Part shown: one piece after another, positions 47,181 to 56,479 of the stretch | Layout of the letters: every line of letters starts with the position of its first letter | How positions within the stretch are numbered: position 1 is the first letter of the stretch | NCBI RefSeq assembly: GCF_023845585.1 | Contig: NZ_JAMQHS010000009.1 | Coordinates: 62,001 to 126,000 of the forward strand | Length of the DNA: 64,000 nucleotides | Direction: 5' to 3' | Source: Clostridium sp. CMCC3677 | GTDB lineage: Bacteria > Bacillota > Clostridia > Clostridiales > Clostridiaceae | Notes under the pieces: generated by a model | What the model was told of the DNA's origin: nothing | Seen by the model: only the letters and a program-made list of their open reading frames with translations | The model's database searches: none | Translations under genes and position numbers: made by a program

Positions 47181-48839
47181 ATGGAAGGAAAGAGAGAAAA
47201 ACTATTTTCATTTGAATTTTGGCAAAAGTTCGGTAAAGCGCTTATGGTAGTTGTTGCTGTAATGCCAGCAGCAGGATTGATGATTTGTCTTGGAAAATTA
47301 ATAGGAATGTCTGGAGATTTAGCTTTAATGCAAACCATTGCAAGAGTTGTTGAAGACTTAGGTTGGGGTATTATTGGTAATTTACATATTCTATTTGCGG
47401 TTGCAATTGGTGGATCTTGGGCAAAAGAACGTGCAGGTGGAGCATTTGCAGCATTAATAGCATTTATACTTACTAACCGTATTACAGGAGCTATTTTTGG
47501 AGTTAGTTCAGCAATGTTAGCGGATAAAACTGCAACAGTAACATCACTTTTTGGAAAACAATTAATAGTTGGAGATTATTTTACATCTATACTTGGAGCA
47601 CCAGCTCTAAATATGGGAGTTTTCATTGGAATTATTTCAGGGTTTTTAGGAGCCACATTATATAACAAGTATTATAACTTTAATAAATTACCTAATGCAT
47701 TATCATTCTTCAATGGTAAACGTTTTGTTCCTTTTGTAGTAATTGTAGGATCAGTAGTTATGGCAATAGCACTTTCAATTATATGGCCATTTGCTCAATC
47801 AGGATTGAATGCCTTTGGTGTATGGCTTGCAGCATCTAAAGATACAGCGCCAATATTATCACCATTTGTATATGGATGTTTAGAACGTTTACTATTACCA
47901 TTTGGATTACATCATATGCTTACAATACCAGTAAACTATACTGAATTAGGCGGGGTTTATACTATTTTAACTGGAGCTAATGCTGGACATGTTATAGCTG
48001 GTCAAGATCCATTATGGTTTGCATGGATATCAGATTTAATAAATTTAAAGGGTGCAGGAGATATGTCTTCATATAATAATTTATTAACAACGGTTACACC
48101 AGCAAGATTTAAGTATGGTCAAGTAGTTCTTTCAAGTGCTTCATTAATAGGGGTTGCACTTGCAATGTATAAGAATGTTGATGAAGATAAGAAGCATAAA
48201 TATAAATCAATGTTTTTATCAGCAGGACTTGCAGTATTTTTAACAGGGGTTACAGAGCCAATAGAATTTATGTTTATGTTTGTATCACCAATTCTTTATG
48301 GAGTATATGCAGTTATAACAGGTATAGGATTTGCTTTAGCAGATATTATTAGCGTAAGAATACAAGCTTTCGGATTTGTTGAATTTTTAACTCGTGTACC
48401 TATGTTCGTAAGAGCAGGTTTATCAATGGATTTAATTAACTTTGTAATTAGTGGGGTTGCATTCTTCTTCTTAAATTACTTTACATTTAATTTCTTAATA
48501 AAGAAATTTAAGATTGCTACTCCAGGAAGAAGAGGAAATTATATAGATTCAGAAGAAGATGAATCTTCAAAAAACTCATCAAATTCAAATACATCAGGTG
48601 ATGAATTAGCAGTAAAAATAATTTCATTATTAGGTGAAAGAGAAAATATTGTAGATGTTGATGCTTGTATGACTCGTTTAAGGGTAACAGTAAAAGACAA
48701 AGCTTTAGTTTCTGATGAAAAAGATTGGAAGAAAAATGGAGCTCTTGGTTTAGTAATAAAAGATAAAGGGATACAAGCAATATATGGACCAAAAGCTGAT
48801 GTTTTAAAGTCAAATATTCAAGATATATTAGGAGTGTAG
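47181..48839 (+). CDS. malP: PTS alpha-glucoside transporter, EIICB
   Basis: This 552-residue permease imports and phosphorylates an alpha-glucoside. The N-terminal EIIC domain (about 1-430) has ten or so membrane helices with the FEFWQKFGKALMVVVAVMPAAG start, LPFGLHHMLTIPVNY and GVTEPIEFMFMFVSP motifs of the glucose/maltose superfamily. After a Ser/Asn/Glu-rich linker the EIIB domain carries the phosphocysteine C496 in DVDACMTRLRVTV. No EIIA is fused, so phosphate must come from an EIIA elsewhere, fed by HPr and the enzyme I at 15.7 kb. GATAGGTGAAGAG precedes the ATG. Confidence 0.9.
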   Translation: MEGKREKLFSFEFWQKFGKALMVVVAVMPAAGLMICLGKLIGMSGDLALMQTIARVVEDLGWGIIGNLHILFAVAIGGSWAKERAGGAFAALIAFILTNRITGAIFGVSSAMLADKTATVTSLFGKQLIVGDYFTSILGAPALNMGVFIGIISGFLGATLYNKYYNFNKLPNALSFFNGKRFVPFVVIVGSVVMAIALSIIWPFAQSGLNAFGVWLAASKDTAPILSPFVYGCLERLLLPFGLHHMLTIPVNYTELGGVYTILTGANAGHVIAGQDPLWFAWISDLINLKGAGDMSSYNNLLTTVTPARFKYGQVVLSSASLIGVALAMYKNVDEDKKHKYKSMFLSAGLAVFLTGVTEPIEFMFMFVSPILYGVYAVITGIGFALADIISVRIQAFGFVEFLTRVPMFVRAGLSMDLINFVISGVAFFFLNYFTFNFLIKKFKIATPGRRGNYIDSEEDESSKNSSNSNTSGDELAVKIISLLGERENIVDVDACMTRLRVTVKDKALVSDEKDWKKNGALGLVIKDKGIQAIYGPKADVLKSNIQDILGV

Positions 48840-48843
48840 TAAA

Positions 48844-49632
48844 GTGAAGTTATTAACTTTAAATTGTCATTCTTGGCAAGAAGAGAATCAAATAGATAAA
48901 ATAAAGTATTTAGCTAAGATAATAAGGGAAAAAGATTATGATGCAATGGCATTTCAAGAAGTAAGTCAATCTATTGATGCAAAAAGTATTGATGGTAATC
49001 TAAAAGAGGATAACTTTGCAGTATTATTACAAAAAGAATTAGCTAAAAATAATGCTAATTATAATTTCTTTTGGGATTTTTCCCATATAGGTTATGAAAA
49101 ATATGAAGAAGGTTTAGCTATATTTACTAAACATAATATAATTAATGAAAAATCATTTTTTATAAGTAAAGGAACAGAGAGAGAGTATTGGAATACTAGA
49201 AAAATTGTAAAAGTCACATTTGAGTATAATAATGAAAATATAGATCTTTATTCTTGTCATCTAGGATGGTGGGAAGATGAAGAAGAGCCATTTAAACATC
49301 AAGTGAAAAAATTATTAGAAGAAAATGTTTCTAATAATATAACATTCTTTATGGGTGATTTTAATAATAATGCGTTTATAAGAAATGAAGGATATGATTA
49401 TTTACTTAATAAAGGTCTAATTGATACATTTAATATATCAAAAGAAGCTGATAGTGGAATTACAGTCAAAGGGAAAATAGATGGTTGGGATGAAAATAAA
49501 GATAAATTAAGATTAGATCTGATTTTAAGTAATAAAAATTTAGATGTTATAACATCTAAAGTAATATTTAATGGAATAAACAAAGATGTAATATCTGATC
49601 ACTACGGTGTTGAAATTAGCCTAAACTTATAA
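48844..49632 (+). CDS. Endonuclease/exonuclease/phosphatase-fold protein
   Basis: This 262-residue protein has the DNase I/sphingomyelinase fold: LLTLNCHSWQEENQ at the N-terminus, AFQEVSQ with the metal-binding glutamate, LYSCHLGWW, FMGDFNNNAF and the final SDHYGVEISL. Proteins of this type are found beside alpha-glucoside PTS genes in several Firmicutes, where the substrate is unknown. It starts with GTG just 4 bases after the EIICB stop, with GGAG at 48831-48834, so it is part of the sugar operon. Nuclease activity is not assured. Confidence 0.82.
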   Translation: MKLLTLNCHSWQEENQIDKIKYLAKIIREKDYDAMAFQEVSQSIDAKSIDGNLKEDNFAVLLQKELAKNNANYNFFWDFSHIGYEKYEEGLAIFTKHNIINEKSFFISKGTEREYWNTRKIVKVTFEYNNENIDLYSCHLGWWEDEEEPFKHQVKKLLEENVSNNITFFMGDFNNNAFIRNEGYDYLLNKGLIDTFNISKEADSGITVKGKIDGWDENKDKLRLDLILSNKNLDVITSKVIFNGINKDVISDHYGVEISLNL

Positions 49633-49645
49633 ATTAAAATAAATG

Positions 49646-49681
49646 AAAAATAAGACGAATGATTTCATCTGTCTTATTTTT
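49646..49681. terminator. Convergent terminator between the sugar operon and marR
   Basis: AAAAATAAGAC (49646-49656) and GTCTTATTTTT (49671-49681) form a perfect 11-bp stem that overlaps the last codons of marR. T-runs are present in both directions. Confidence 0.8.
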
Positions 49682-50165
49682 TTTCTATTTTTTGCATTAT
49701 ATCGTATAGCTTTGATACACAATCACTTAATGCGTATAAATCATCATCATCTAAAATTTCAATTTTACTTGCCAATTTAGCTTTTGCAGCATTTCTGAAT
49801 TTTTCAAATATATCTAATGCCTTTGCAGTTAATTCAACTCTAAGTATTCTTCTATCTTTAGAATCTGGATATCTATTAACTAGACCGTATTCTATAAGCT
49901 TATCTATTATGGGTGTCATATTAGATTTAGATATACCTAAATTACTAGCTATTTGAGATATTGGTGAAGAATTTGATTTATGAAGATATAGAATTACTTT
50001 TGTATGAGACGGTGGCATAGGAAATTCATTCATATAATCTTCAACTTCTTTTGGTGGTTTAGGAAAATTTTTTATAAACTCATTTTCACTAAATATATTA
50101 TTTTTAACTAAAAATAAAAAAGTTAATAAAGAATCGGAAATTTTATCTAAATCTTGTTTATGCAT
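49674..50165 (-). CDS. MarR-family transcriptional regulator
   Basis: This 163-residue winged-helix regulator has the DNA-recognition segment PISQIASNLGISKSNMTPIIDKLIEYGLVNRYPDSKDRR (shown in parts: SNLGISKSNMTPIIDKL and RYPDSKDRRILRVELT), which includes the wing DxRxxxL motif of the family. It is divergent from the RND efflux operon, and a 20-bp palindrome overlaps the efflux promoter. The simplest reading is that it represses the pump and is relieved by a toxic ligand. GGAG precedes the start. Confidence 0.88.
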   Translation of the reverse strand: MHKQDLDKISDSLLTFLFLVKNNIFSENEFIKNFPKPPKEVEDYMNEFPMPPSHTKVILYLHKSNSSPISQIASNLGISKSNMTPIIDKLIEYGLVNRYPDSKDRRILRVELTAKALDIFEKFRNAAKAKLASKIEILDDDDLYALSDCVSKLYDIMQKIEKK

Positions 50166-50253
50166 TAATTTAACTCCTTAATATGCGTTCATACGTTATA
50201 GTATAAAATAAATTATAAACTAATAACTATTTATATACAAGATAGAAAAGTTA

Positions 50254-50284
50254 TTGACTTAGAATAATTATAAATTTATAATTA
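50254..50284 (+). promoter_or_regulatory. RND operon promoter with palindromic MarR operator candidate
   Basis: TTGACT (50254-50259) and TATAAT (50277-50282) are 17 bases apart. A perfect 20-bp palindrome, TAATTATAAATTTATAATTA (50265-50284), covers the spacer and the -10 box. Binding of the MarR protein here would shut off the efflux operon. AT-richness makes some palindromes likely by chance, but this coincidence with a promoter is notable. Confidence 0.6.
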
Positions 50285-50373
50285 ATTATATTTTATCAAT
50301 TAATACTAATATTAATAAAACTTGACTATTAATGGTGTTTTTTACAACTGAATGATATTTTAAGTATGACAGA

Positions 50374-50466
50374 TAGTTAAAACAATGTTGATATTTTAGT
50401 ACAAAGTTTATGGACAGAATGCCATTTTTCTTTTGGACTATAATATCAACATTAATTTAAAATATA
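50374..50466. repeat. Inverted repeat, possible degenerate fifth copy of the hairpin element
   Basis: AATGTTGATATTTTAGT (50384-50400) and ACTATAATATCAACATT (50437-50453) match as inverted repeats at 16 of 17 positions. The loop has ATGGACAGAATGCCATTT, similar to internal parts of the 62.4 kb copy, and the right end AATTTAAAATATAG resembles that copy's ATTTAAAACAGAGCC. It lies in the 5' leader of the RND operon. Membership in the family is uncertain. Confidence 0.4.
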
Positions 50467-50509
50467 GATTAATTTTAATATTACATTAGAAGGGTTGGAG
50501 GCAATAAGT

Positions 50510-51736
50510 ATGAAAAAATATTTAGCATTATTATTAATATTTAATATGATGTGGCTAGTTGGATGTGGAAACAAAGATGTACCAAAAGAACAAGAAAAAT
50601 CCATAGCGGTATCGGTTAAAAAATCAAAAAATAGCGAGATAGAAAATAAAAATGTATTTACAGGTACTACTAAAGTAGCAACTGAAACCTCTATTACAAC
50701 AGAAATGGCTGGAACAATAGAAAAAACATATGTGTCACTTGGACAAGAAGTTAAAAAGGGGGATATACTTTTGACTTTAAAAGGTGATGATGTTAATAAT
50801 AGTGTTAGTCAAGCAAAAGCAGCATTGGATTTAGCACAAGCAAATTATAATAATACTACAAGTGGAAGTATAGAAAGCCAAACAAATCAATTAGAAAATT
50901 CGGTGAAACTTGCTCAATTACAATATGATGAAGCAAAAAGAAATTATGATATGTATACTGCATTGTATCAAGGAGATGCAATAAGTGAAGATCAATATAA
51001 AAAAATAGAGCTTAGCTTAAATCAAGCTAAACAACAATTAGATATAGCTGAAAAATCATATACAACAACAACTGAAAAAAATATTCCTGAGTTACAAGAA
51101 TTAGCAGAGAAGCAATTAGAACAAGCTAAAGTATCATATGATGTAGCAGCAAGTAATTTAAATAAACTTACATTAGTATCACCAGTTGATGGTGTAATTA
51201 CAGCTAAAAATTGTGATTCAAATGAAATGATTAGTCAACAACAACCAGCATTTATTGTTTCTAGTCCAAATACCTTAGAAGTGAATATAAATGTAGCTCA
51301 AGCTGATATAAATAAATTTTCAGCAGGGCAAGATGTAGAAGTTATAATAGATGGACAAACTATTAATGGTAAAGTTGAATATGTGCCTTTAGTTGTGGAT
51401 TCACAGACTTCTTTATACCAAATAAAAATATTAATAGATAATTCATCAAATGCTTTAAAAGCAGGAATGTCAGCAGAAGTTAATTTGAGTCTAGAAAAGA
51501 ATGAAAACACAATAACTATTCCTAAAAAAGCTTTATTTGAAGAGGATGGTAAGAAATATTTATACATAGTAAATGATGAAACTAGAGCTATAAAAACAGC
51601 AGTAGAAACAGGGATAGAGACATCAATAGATGTTGAAATTAAATCTGGAATTAATTCTGATGATACAGTAGTTGTTGGAGGAATAACACTTATAACTGAT
51701 GGAAGTAAAGTATTTCCTGTAGAAAAGGAGGACTAA
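50510..51736 (+). CDS. RND efflux membrane-fusion (adaptor) lipoprotein
   Basis: The adaptor subunit (408 residues) bridges the RND pump to the outside. It is a lipoprotein with lipobox LVGC (lipidated C19). The order is beta-barrel/lipoyl half (AGTIEKTYVSLGQEVKKGDILLTL), a coiled-coil hairpin (about residues 100-205, QLENSVKLAQLQYDEAKRN), the second lipoyl half (LVSPVDGVITAKNCD), then barrel and membrane-proximal domains. GGAGG at 50497-50501 supports the ATG at 50510. It shares an operon with the RND pump (4-base gap) and a TolC-like gene. Confidence 0.9.
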   Translation: MKKYLALLLIFNMMWLVGCGNKDVPKEQEKSIAVSVKKSKNSEIENKNVFTGTTKVATETSITTEMAGTIEKTYVSLGQEVKKGDILLTLKGDDVNNSVSQAKAALDLAQANYNNTTSGSIESQTNQLENSVKLAQLQYDEAKRNYDMYTALYQGDAISEDQYKKIELSLNQAKQQLDIAEKSYTTTTEKNIPELQELAEKQLEQAKVSYDVAASNLNKLTLVSPVDGVITAKNCDSNEMISQQQPAFIVSSPNTLEVNINVAQADINKFSAGQDVEVIIDGQTINGKVEYVPLVVDSQTSLYQIKILIDNSSNALKAGMSAEVNLSLEKNENTITIPKKALFEEDGKKYLYIVNDETRAIKTAVETGIETSIDVEIKSGINSDDTVVVGGITLITDGSKVFPVEKED

Positions 51737-51740
51737 GATT

Positions 51741-54700
51741 ATGAATTTAACTAAAACTTCAGTTAAACGTCCTCTTACAATAATAATGGTATTTTTGGTT
51801 GTTATTATGTTTGGTTATATAGGCTATTTGAAGATGCCAGCTAACTTAATGCCGGATATAGAAATACCAGTAGTAATGGTAACAACGCAATGGGCAGGAG
51901 CGGGTCCTGAAGATATAGATGAACAAATAAGTGAAAAAATTGAAGAAAAATTATCGGCAATATCTAATGTTAAAAAGACTGTTTCTATGTCTCAAGAAAG
52001 TGTTTCAATGGTTGTGGCACAATTTGAATATGGAACAGATTTAAATGAAATATTGAATGATGTAAGATCAAAGGTAGATTCTGTGCAATCAACTTTACCT
52101 GATGATGTTACAAAGTCTACTGTTCTTAAAATGGATATGAATGCGCAAGCAATATCTCAATTAGTTATCTCTGGTGGACACAGCTCGGAAGCATTAATGA
52201 AATATGCAGAAGATACTATTCAATCTAAAATTGAATCAGTAGCTGGAGTTACTGAAGCAGGAATTAATGGTGGAGATAAATCACAAGTAAATATAACTGC
52301 TGATCCTGCTATTTTATCAAATTATGGAGTTAGTTTGCAGACTATAAAAAATACTTTATCAGCTACTAATAAAACTTTTCCATATGGTTCAATAATTCAA
52401 GGTGAAGATAAAATAGTCTTAAGAGGTATTGATGAATTAAATTCGTTAGAAGATGTAAAACAAGTTCAAATACCAGTAAGTGGTGGAAAAACTGTTAGGT
52501 TAGATAAGATCTGTGATGTTGATTATGGATTTGCTGAGAAACAAGCTATATATAGGTATAATGGTCAAAATAGTTTAGTAATAGATATACAGAAACAGCA
52601 AGATGCAAATACTGTACAAGTTATGAAGGATGTTCATAAAACAGTAGAAAAACTTAATTCAGAAAATCCTGAATATAAAATTGAAGTAGTTAATGACTCT
52701 AGTGAATATATAAATGATTCAATTAAAAGTGTAATGCAAAATCTTGCTATAAGTGCTGTTATTGCGTTTTTAGTAATTTTTCTTTTCTTAAAAAATATGA
52801 GGGCATCATTAGTTGTTGCTATTGCAATTCCTACATCAATAATAGGTGCTATTGCATTACTTTATTTTACAGGTGAAACTCTTAATATGGTAACACTAGG
52901 TTCACTTGTAATAGCCGTAGGTATGGTTGTTGATAATGCAACGGTTATTATAGAAAATATATTTCAATATAGGAGAGACACTGTATTGGATATTGATGAT
53001 TGTTCTATAAAAGGTGCTCAAACTGTAACAAATGCAATTGTAGCATCAACATTAACAACAGTAGCTATATTTTTACCAATTTTATTTACTGAAGGATTTA
53101 CTAAGATAATGTTTGGTGCTTTAGCGAAGACACTTATATATGCATTGTCATTATCTTTAATAGTAGCAATAACATTGGTTCCTAGTATTTTTGCCAAATT
53201 AAGTAAAGGTGAAAATGCTAAAAAACTTGTTGAAAAACAATCACCTATTTTTGATAAAATTAGTAAAAGATATAGAAGTATATTGAAAATCTCTTTAAAT
53301 CATAAAAAGATAGTTGTATTTATAAGTATTTTATTATTTATTGGGTCTATATTTGGAGCAGCATTTATAGGTGTTGATTTTATGGCATCAACAGATGAAG
53401 GAAAATTAAGTATATCTATAAGTTTGCCAGAAGGTCTTGAATTAAATGCTAGTGACTATTATGTATCTATGGCAGAAAATAAAATTGCAGATATTCAGGA
53501 AATAAAAACTACTATGACAACTTTGTCTTCAGGATCAAAATCTAGTAGTGGTACAAGTGCTAATATAGCTGTAGAGTTAGTTCCTGAAAAGGAAAGAAAG
53601 AAATCTACAGAGGATATAGAAAAAGAAATTGTTGAAAGAATGGCCACTGTGCCTGATTGCGAAGTAAAAGTTAATATGAGTAGTAGTATGGTTGGTGGTT
53701 CAGATGGAGTTTCACTTGAACTAAAAGGACCAGATATAGATGTTTTAGAAGAAATAGCAAAACAAGCAGAAGTAAAATTAAATTCATTAAGTGGATTTAG
53801 AAATGTAACAACGTCTTTAGCTGATACAACAAAAGAAGCACAATTTAAAATAGATAAGGATAAAGCTCAACAATACGGTATAAATACATCAGGAATAGCT
53901 GGTTTGTTACGTACAGCAATAAATGGGGATTCTGTGACAACAGCTACAATAGATGATTATAAAGTTGATGTTAATTTAAAATTTCAAGAATCAAGTATTG
54001 ATAGTTTAGATGATATAAAACAAATTAAAATTTTATCTCAAAGTGGTCAAGAAGTTCCAATTGGAGTATTTGCAGAGATAACTATGGAAGATAGTTTGAA
54101 ATCTATTTCTAAAAGTGATGGAGATTATACTATAACTATTTCAGCAACAGTAGATGATTTAGATATAGGTACTGCATCAAAACAAGCTATGAATGCTATA
54201 AACGAATTAGATTTACCAAGAGATTATAGTATTTCTTTTGGTGGAGCAACAGAAATGATGAATGAATCAATGAGTGGATTGATATTTGCTATGGTTATAG
54301 CAATAATACTTGTTTATATGGTAATGGTTGCTCAATTTGAGTCATTTAGCAAACCATTTATTATAATGTTTTGTATACCATTTGCATTTGTTGGAGTTGT
54401 TTTTGCATTAGTAATAACAAGGGCAAATCTTAATGTTGTAGGAATGCTCGGTTCTATATTATTAGTCGGTATAGTTGTTAATAATGGTATAATTTTAATA
54501 GATTATATTGAACAACTTAGAAAGGCTAAACCAAATGATAATTTAACAGATGTAGTTGCTATTGGATCGGCAACTAGACTTAGACCAGTTCTTATGACTA
54601 CAATGACAACTGTTGTAGGAATGATACCAACTGCATTATCTTTTGGTAGTGGTGGAGAAACAATGCAACCTCTTGCAGTAGTAATAATAGGAGGACTTTC

Positions 54701-54947
54701 AGTATCTACATTAGTAACACTTATATTAATACCTACTATTTATATGATATTTGATAAATTAGAAAAGAAATTCTTTAATAAATTTAATAAATTAAAAGAT
54801 AAAATAACTAAAAAAGTAAATAATTTATCTTTTAGAAATAAAGAAAAAATAGATACTAATAATGAAGAGGCAAACTATGATATAAATTTAAAACAAATAG
54901 AAGAAAAAACTGAAGAAATACTAAATAATAACGATGAAAATAAATAA
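51741..54947 (+). CDS. RND-family efflux transporter (SwrC/AcrB-like)
   Basis: This 1068-residue pump has the internal duplication of RND permeases: a membrane helix, a large extracytoplasmic domain (about 40-330), six helices, a second large domain (about 555-860) and six more helices. The proton-relay region in TM4 reads GMVVDNATVIIENI, with one aspartate in place of the Asp pair of AcrB; the matching part in the second half is GIVVNNGIILIDYI. B. subtilis SwrC, which exports surfactin, is a Gram-positive relative. The C-terminal tail is Lys/Asn/Glu-rich. Likely driven by proton flow; substrates are unknown. Confidence 0.9.
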   Translation: MNLTKTSVKRPLTIIMVFLVVIMFGYIGYLKMPANLMPDIEIPVVMVTTQWAGAGPEDIDEQISEKIEEKLSAISNVKKTVSMSQESVSMVVAQFEYGTDLNEILNDVRSKVDSVQSTLPDDVTKSTVLKMDMNAQAISQLVISGGHSSEALMKYAEDTIQSKIESVAGVTEAGINGGDKSQVNITADPAILSNYGVSLQTIKNTLSATNKTFPYGSIIQGEDKIVLRGIDELNSLEDVKQVQIPVSGGKTVRLDKICDVDYGFAEKQAIYRYNGQNSLVIDIQKQQDANTVQVMKDVHKTVEKLNSENPEYKIEVVNDSSEYINDSIKSVMQNLAISAVIAFLVIFLFLKNMRASLVVAIAIPTSIIGAIALLYFTGETLNMVTLGSLVIAVGMVVDNATVIIENIFQYRRDTVLDIDDCSIKGAQTVTNAIVASTLTTVAIFLPILFTEGFTKIMFGALAKTLIYALSLSLIVAITLVPSIFAKLSKGENAKKLVEKQSPIFDKISKRYRSILKISLNHKKIVVFISILLFIGSIFGAAFIGVDFMASTDEGKLSISISLPEGLELNASDYYVSMAENKIADIQEIKTTMTTLSSGSKSSSGTSANIAVELVPEKERKKSTEDIEKEIVERMATVPDCEVKVNMSSSMVGGSDGVSLELKGPDIDVLEEIAKQAEVKLNSLSGFRNVTTSLADTTKEAQFKIDKDKAQQYGINTSGIAGLLRTAINGDSVTTATIDDYKVDVNLKFQESSIDSLDDIKQIKILSQSGQEVPIGVFAEITMEDSLKSISKSDGDYTITISATVDDLDIGTASKQAMNAINELDLPRDYSISFGGATEMMNESMSGLIFAMVIAIILVYMVMVAQFESFSKPFIIMFCIPFAFVGVVFALVITRANLNVVGMLGSILLVGIVVNNGIILIDYIEQLRKAKPNDNLTDVVAIGSATRLRPVLMTTMTTVVGMIPTALSFGSGGETMQPLAVVIIGGLSVSTLVTLILIPTIYMIFDKLEKKFFNKFNKLKDKITKKVNNLSFRNKEKIDTNNEEANYDINLKQIEEKTEEILNNNDENK

Positions 54948-54973
54948 TAAGCTTTTAGAGAGGAGATTATATA

Positions 54974-56131
54974 ATGAATAATAGTTTAAAAAGATTAGTT
55001 GCATTAACTATTGCTGGTTTAATAACTTCAGCCTCGCTAATTCAAATGCCAGTAAATGCAAATACCTCTAAGCCAATATTAAGTTTAGAGAAGGCTATAG
55101 ATTCGGCAATAGATAATAGCTATCAGATAGTATTGAATGAAGAAAAACAGGATATGCTTGAGGAAAAAGATGATTTTTATGAAGATGTTGATATGGATGA
55201 TAATGGATATAATGATATACAAATGAGTCAAAATGAACAAAAAAGAAAATTTTTAGAAGATCAGATATCTGTAGATGTAACTAGTAAATATAATTCAATA
55301 GTAATACTTGAAAAAGAATTAGAAAACATAGGGATAGATATAGACATTAAAACTAAAGAATATGAAAACATGGAGCTAAAGAAAAAAATAGGATTAGTTA
55401 GTACAATTGAAATGCAAAATGCTAAAGCTGAATTAGAAAAACTTAAAGCTGATAGAAAATCAAAAAAACAGGAACTAAAGAATAGTAAAAAAGTTTTTGA
55501 AATAATAACAGATATAGATGTTGAAGATTATGATTTAGAGGACGATGTTAAATTCAAACAATTAAAATTAGATGAATCTTTAGATTCTTACCTTGATGAG
55601 AGAATCGATACTTATTTTAGATATAATAAAAAATTAGCTGATTGGGTTGAAGATAACTATTCAAGTACAGCAGGCTCTAAACCAGTACCTCCAAATGAAA
55701 ATGATTATAAGGATGAAGAGGGAAATACTAAACCTGAATATAAAGATGCGTTAAAGAATTGGTCAACTAATTATTATAATTGGATATCGGCTTCTTTAAA
55801 AGATATAGAAAGTGAATATAATGCAAATACAGCAATGAATTCGGTAAGTGATGCAAAGAGAACAATGAAACAAACATTGCTTACTACTTATACAAAACTT
55901 GTGACATTAGAAGGTAATATAGTTTCAATGAAATCACAGCTTGATGTATTGTATAACAAAACTAAGATAACTAAGCTTCAATATGATCTTGGACTAGCTA
56001 CAAAGCAAGATTATTATAAGCAACTTTTGACTACTGAACAATTAGAAGTTAGTTATAATTCTTTAATTAACAGTTACAATGATTTAAAAGAAAAAATAGA
56101 TAAGCCTTGGACACTTTCTTCAGGAATGTAA
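54974..56131 (+). CDS. TolC-like helical protein of the RND operon
   Basis: This secreted 385-residue protein has a signal peptide (LVALTIAGLITSASLIQMPVNA) and two TolC-type coiled-coil repeats. The first is SLEKAIDSAIDNSYQI with KKKIGLVSTIEMQNAKAELEKL at about 135-155. The second is KITKLQYDLGLATKQDYYKQLL with TTEQLEVSYNSLINSYNDLK at about 330-370. Between them is a non-barrel segment with Tyr, Pro and acidic residues. I see no beta-barrel strands, fitting a cell without an outer membrane, so it may form only the helical duct or interact with the adaptor. It follows the RND gene by 26 bases; a hairpin element follows its stop. Confidence 0.75.
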   Translation: MNNSLKRLVALTIAGLITSASLIQMPVNANTSKPILSLEKAIDSAIDNSYQIVLNEEKQDMLEEKDDFYEDVDMDDNGYNDIQMSQNEQKRKFLEDQISVDVTSKYNSIVILEKELENIGIDIDIKTKEYENMELKKKIGLVSTIEMQNAKAELEKLKADRKSKKQELKNSKKVFEIITDIDVEDYDLEDDVKFKQLKLDESLDSYLDERIDTYFRYNKKLADWVEDNYSSTAGSKPVPPNENDYKDEEGNTKPEYKDALKNWSTNYYNWISASLKDIESEYNANTAMNSVSDAKRTMKQTLLTTYTKLVTLEGNIVSMKSQLDVLYNKTKITKLQYDLGLATKQDYYKQLLTTEQLEVSYNSLINSYNDLKEKIDKPWTLSSGM

Positions 56132-56139
56132 CATAAATT

Positions 56140-56265
56140 TAGCTATGTTTTAGCTTTGTATTTATATATGCATAAGTAAAGTGGACAGAGTAATTGAACT
56201 TATAAATACTATACTCTTTTAGTGTTTATAAGTTCAATTTCATATTACCTCCTGTATTGATAAAT
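56140..56265. repeat. Dispersed hairpin element, copy 3
   Basis: It starts AGCTATGTTTTAG and follows the family sequence through CATAAGTAAAGTGGACAGAG and TAATTGAACTTA, about 80 percent like the left arm of the 62.4 kb copy. A 13-bp perfect inverted repeat, TTGAACTTATAAA with TTTATAAGTTCAA, forms the hairpin. The right end is less conserved. It begins 8 bases after the TolC-like gene's stop and could act as its terminator. Confidence 0.65.
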
Positions 56266-56479
56266 AGATATGTATAATTTGGAATTTTCATTAAGTTGAA
56301 ATATATAGTATAATTACTAATAAATTATGAATACATCTTAGTAATACACTCTATTTTAATAATGTTTTGATATTATAGTAAAAATTCGTGGATATAGGAG
56401 TGTATTTTAAGAATTTAAAAATACAATATAACAATTAATTAATTTATATTAATTAAGTAAAATATTTAGGGGGAGTAGA
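56266..56479. other. AT-rich intergenic region
   Basis: No gene is visible. There is a spaced 9-bp inverted repeat (AATACACTC and GAGTGTATT, about 50 bases apart). A promoter for the transglutaminase-like gene must lie here, but no clear pair of boxes stands out. Confidence 0.4.
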
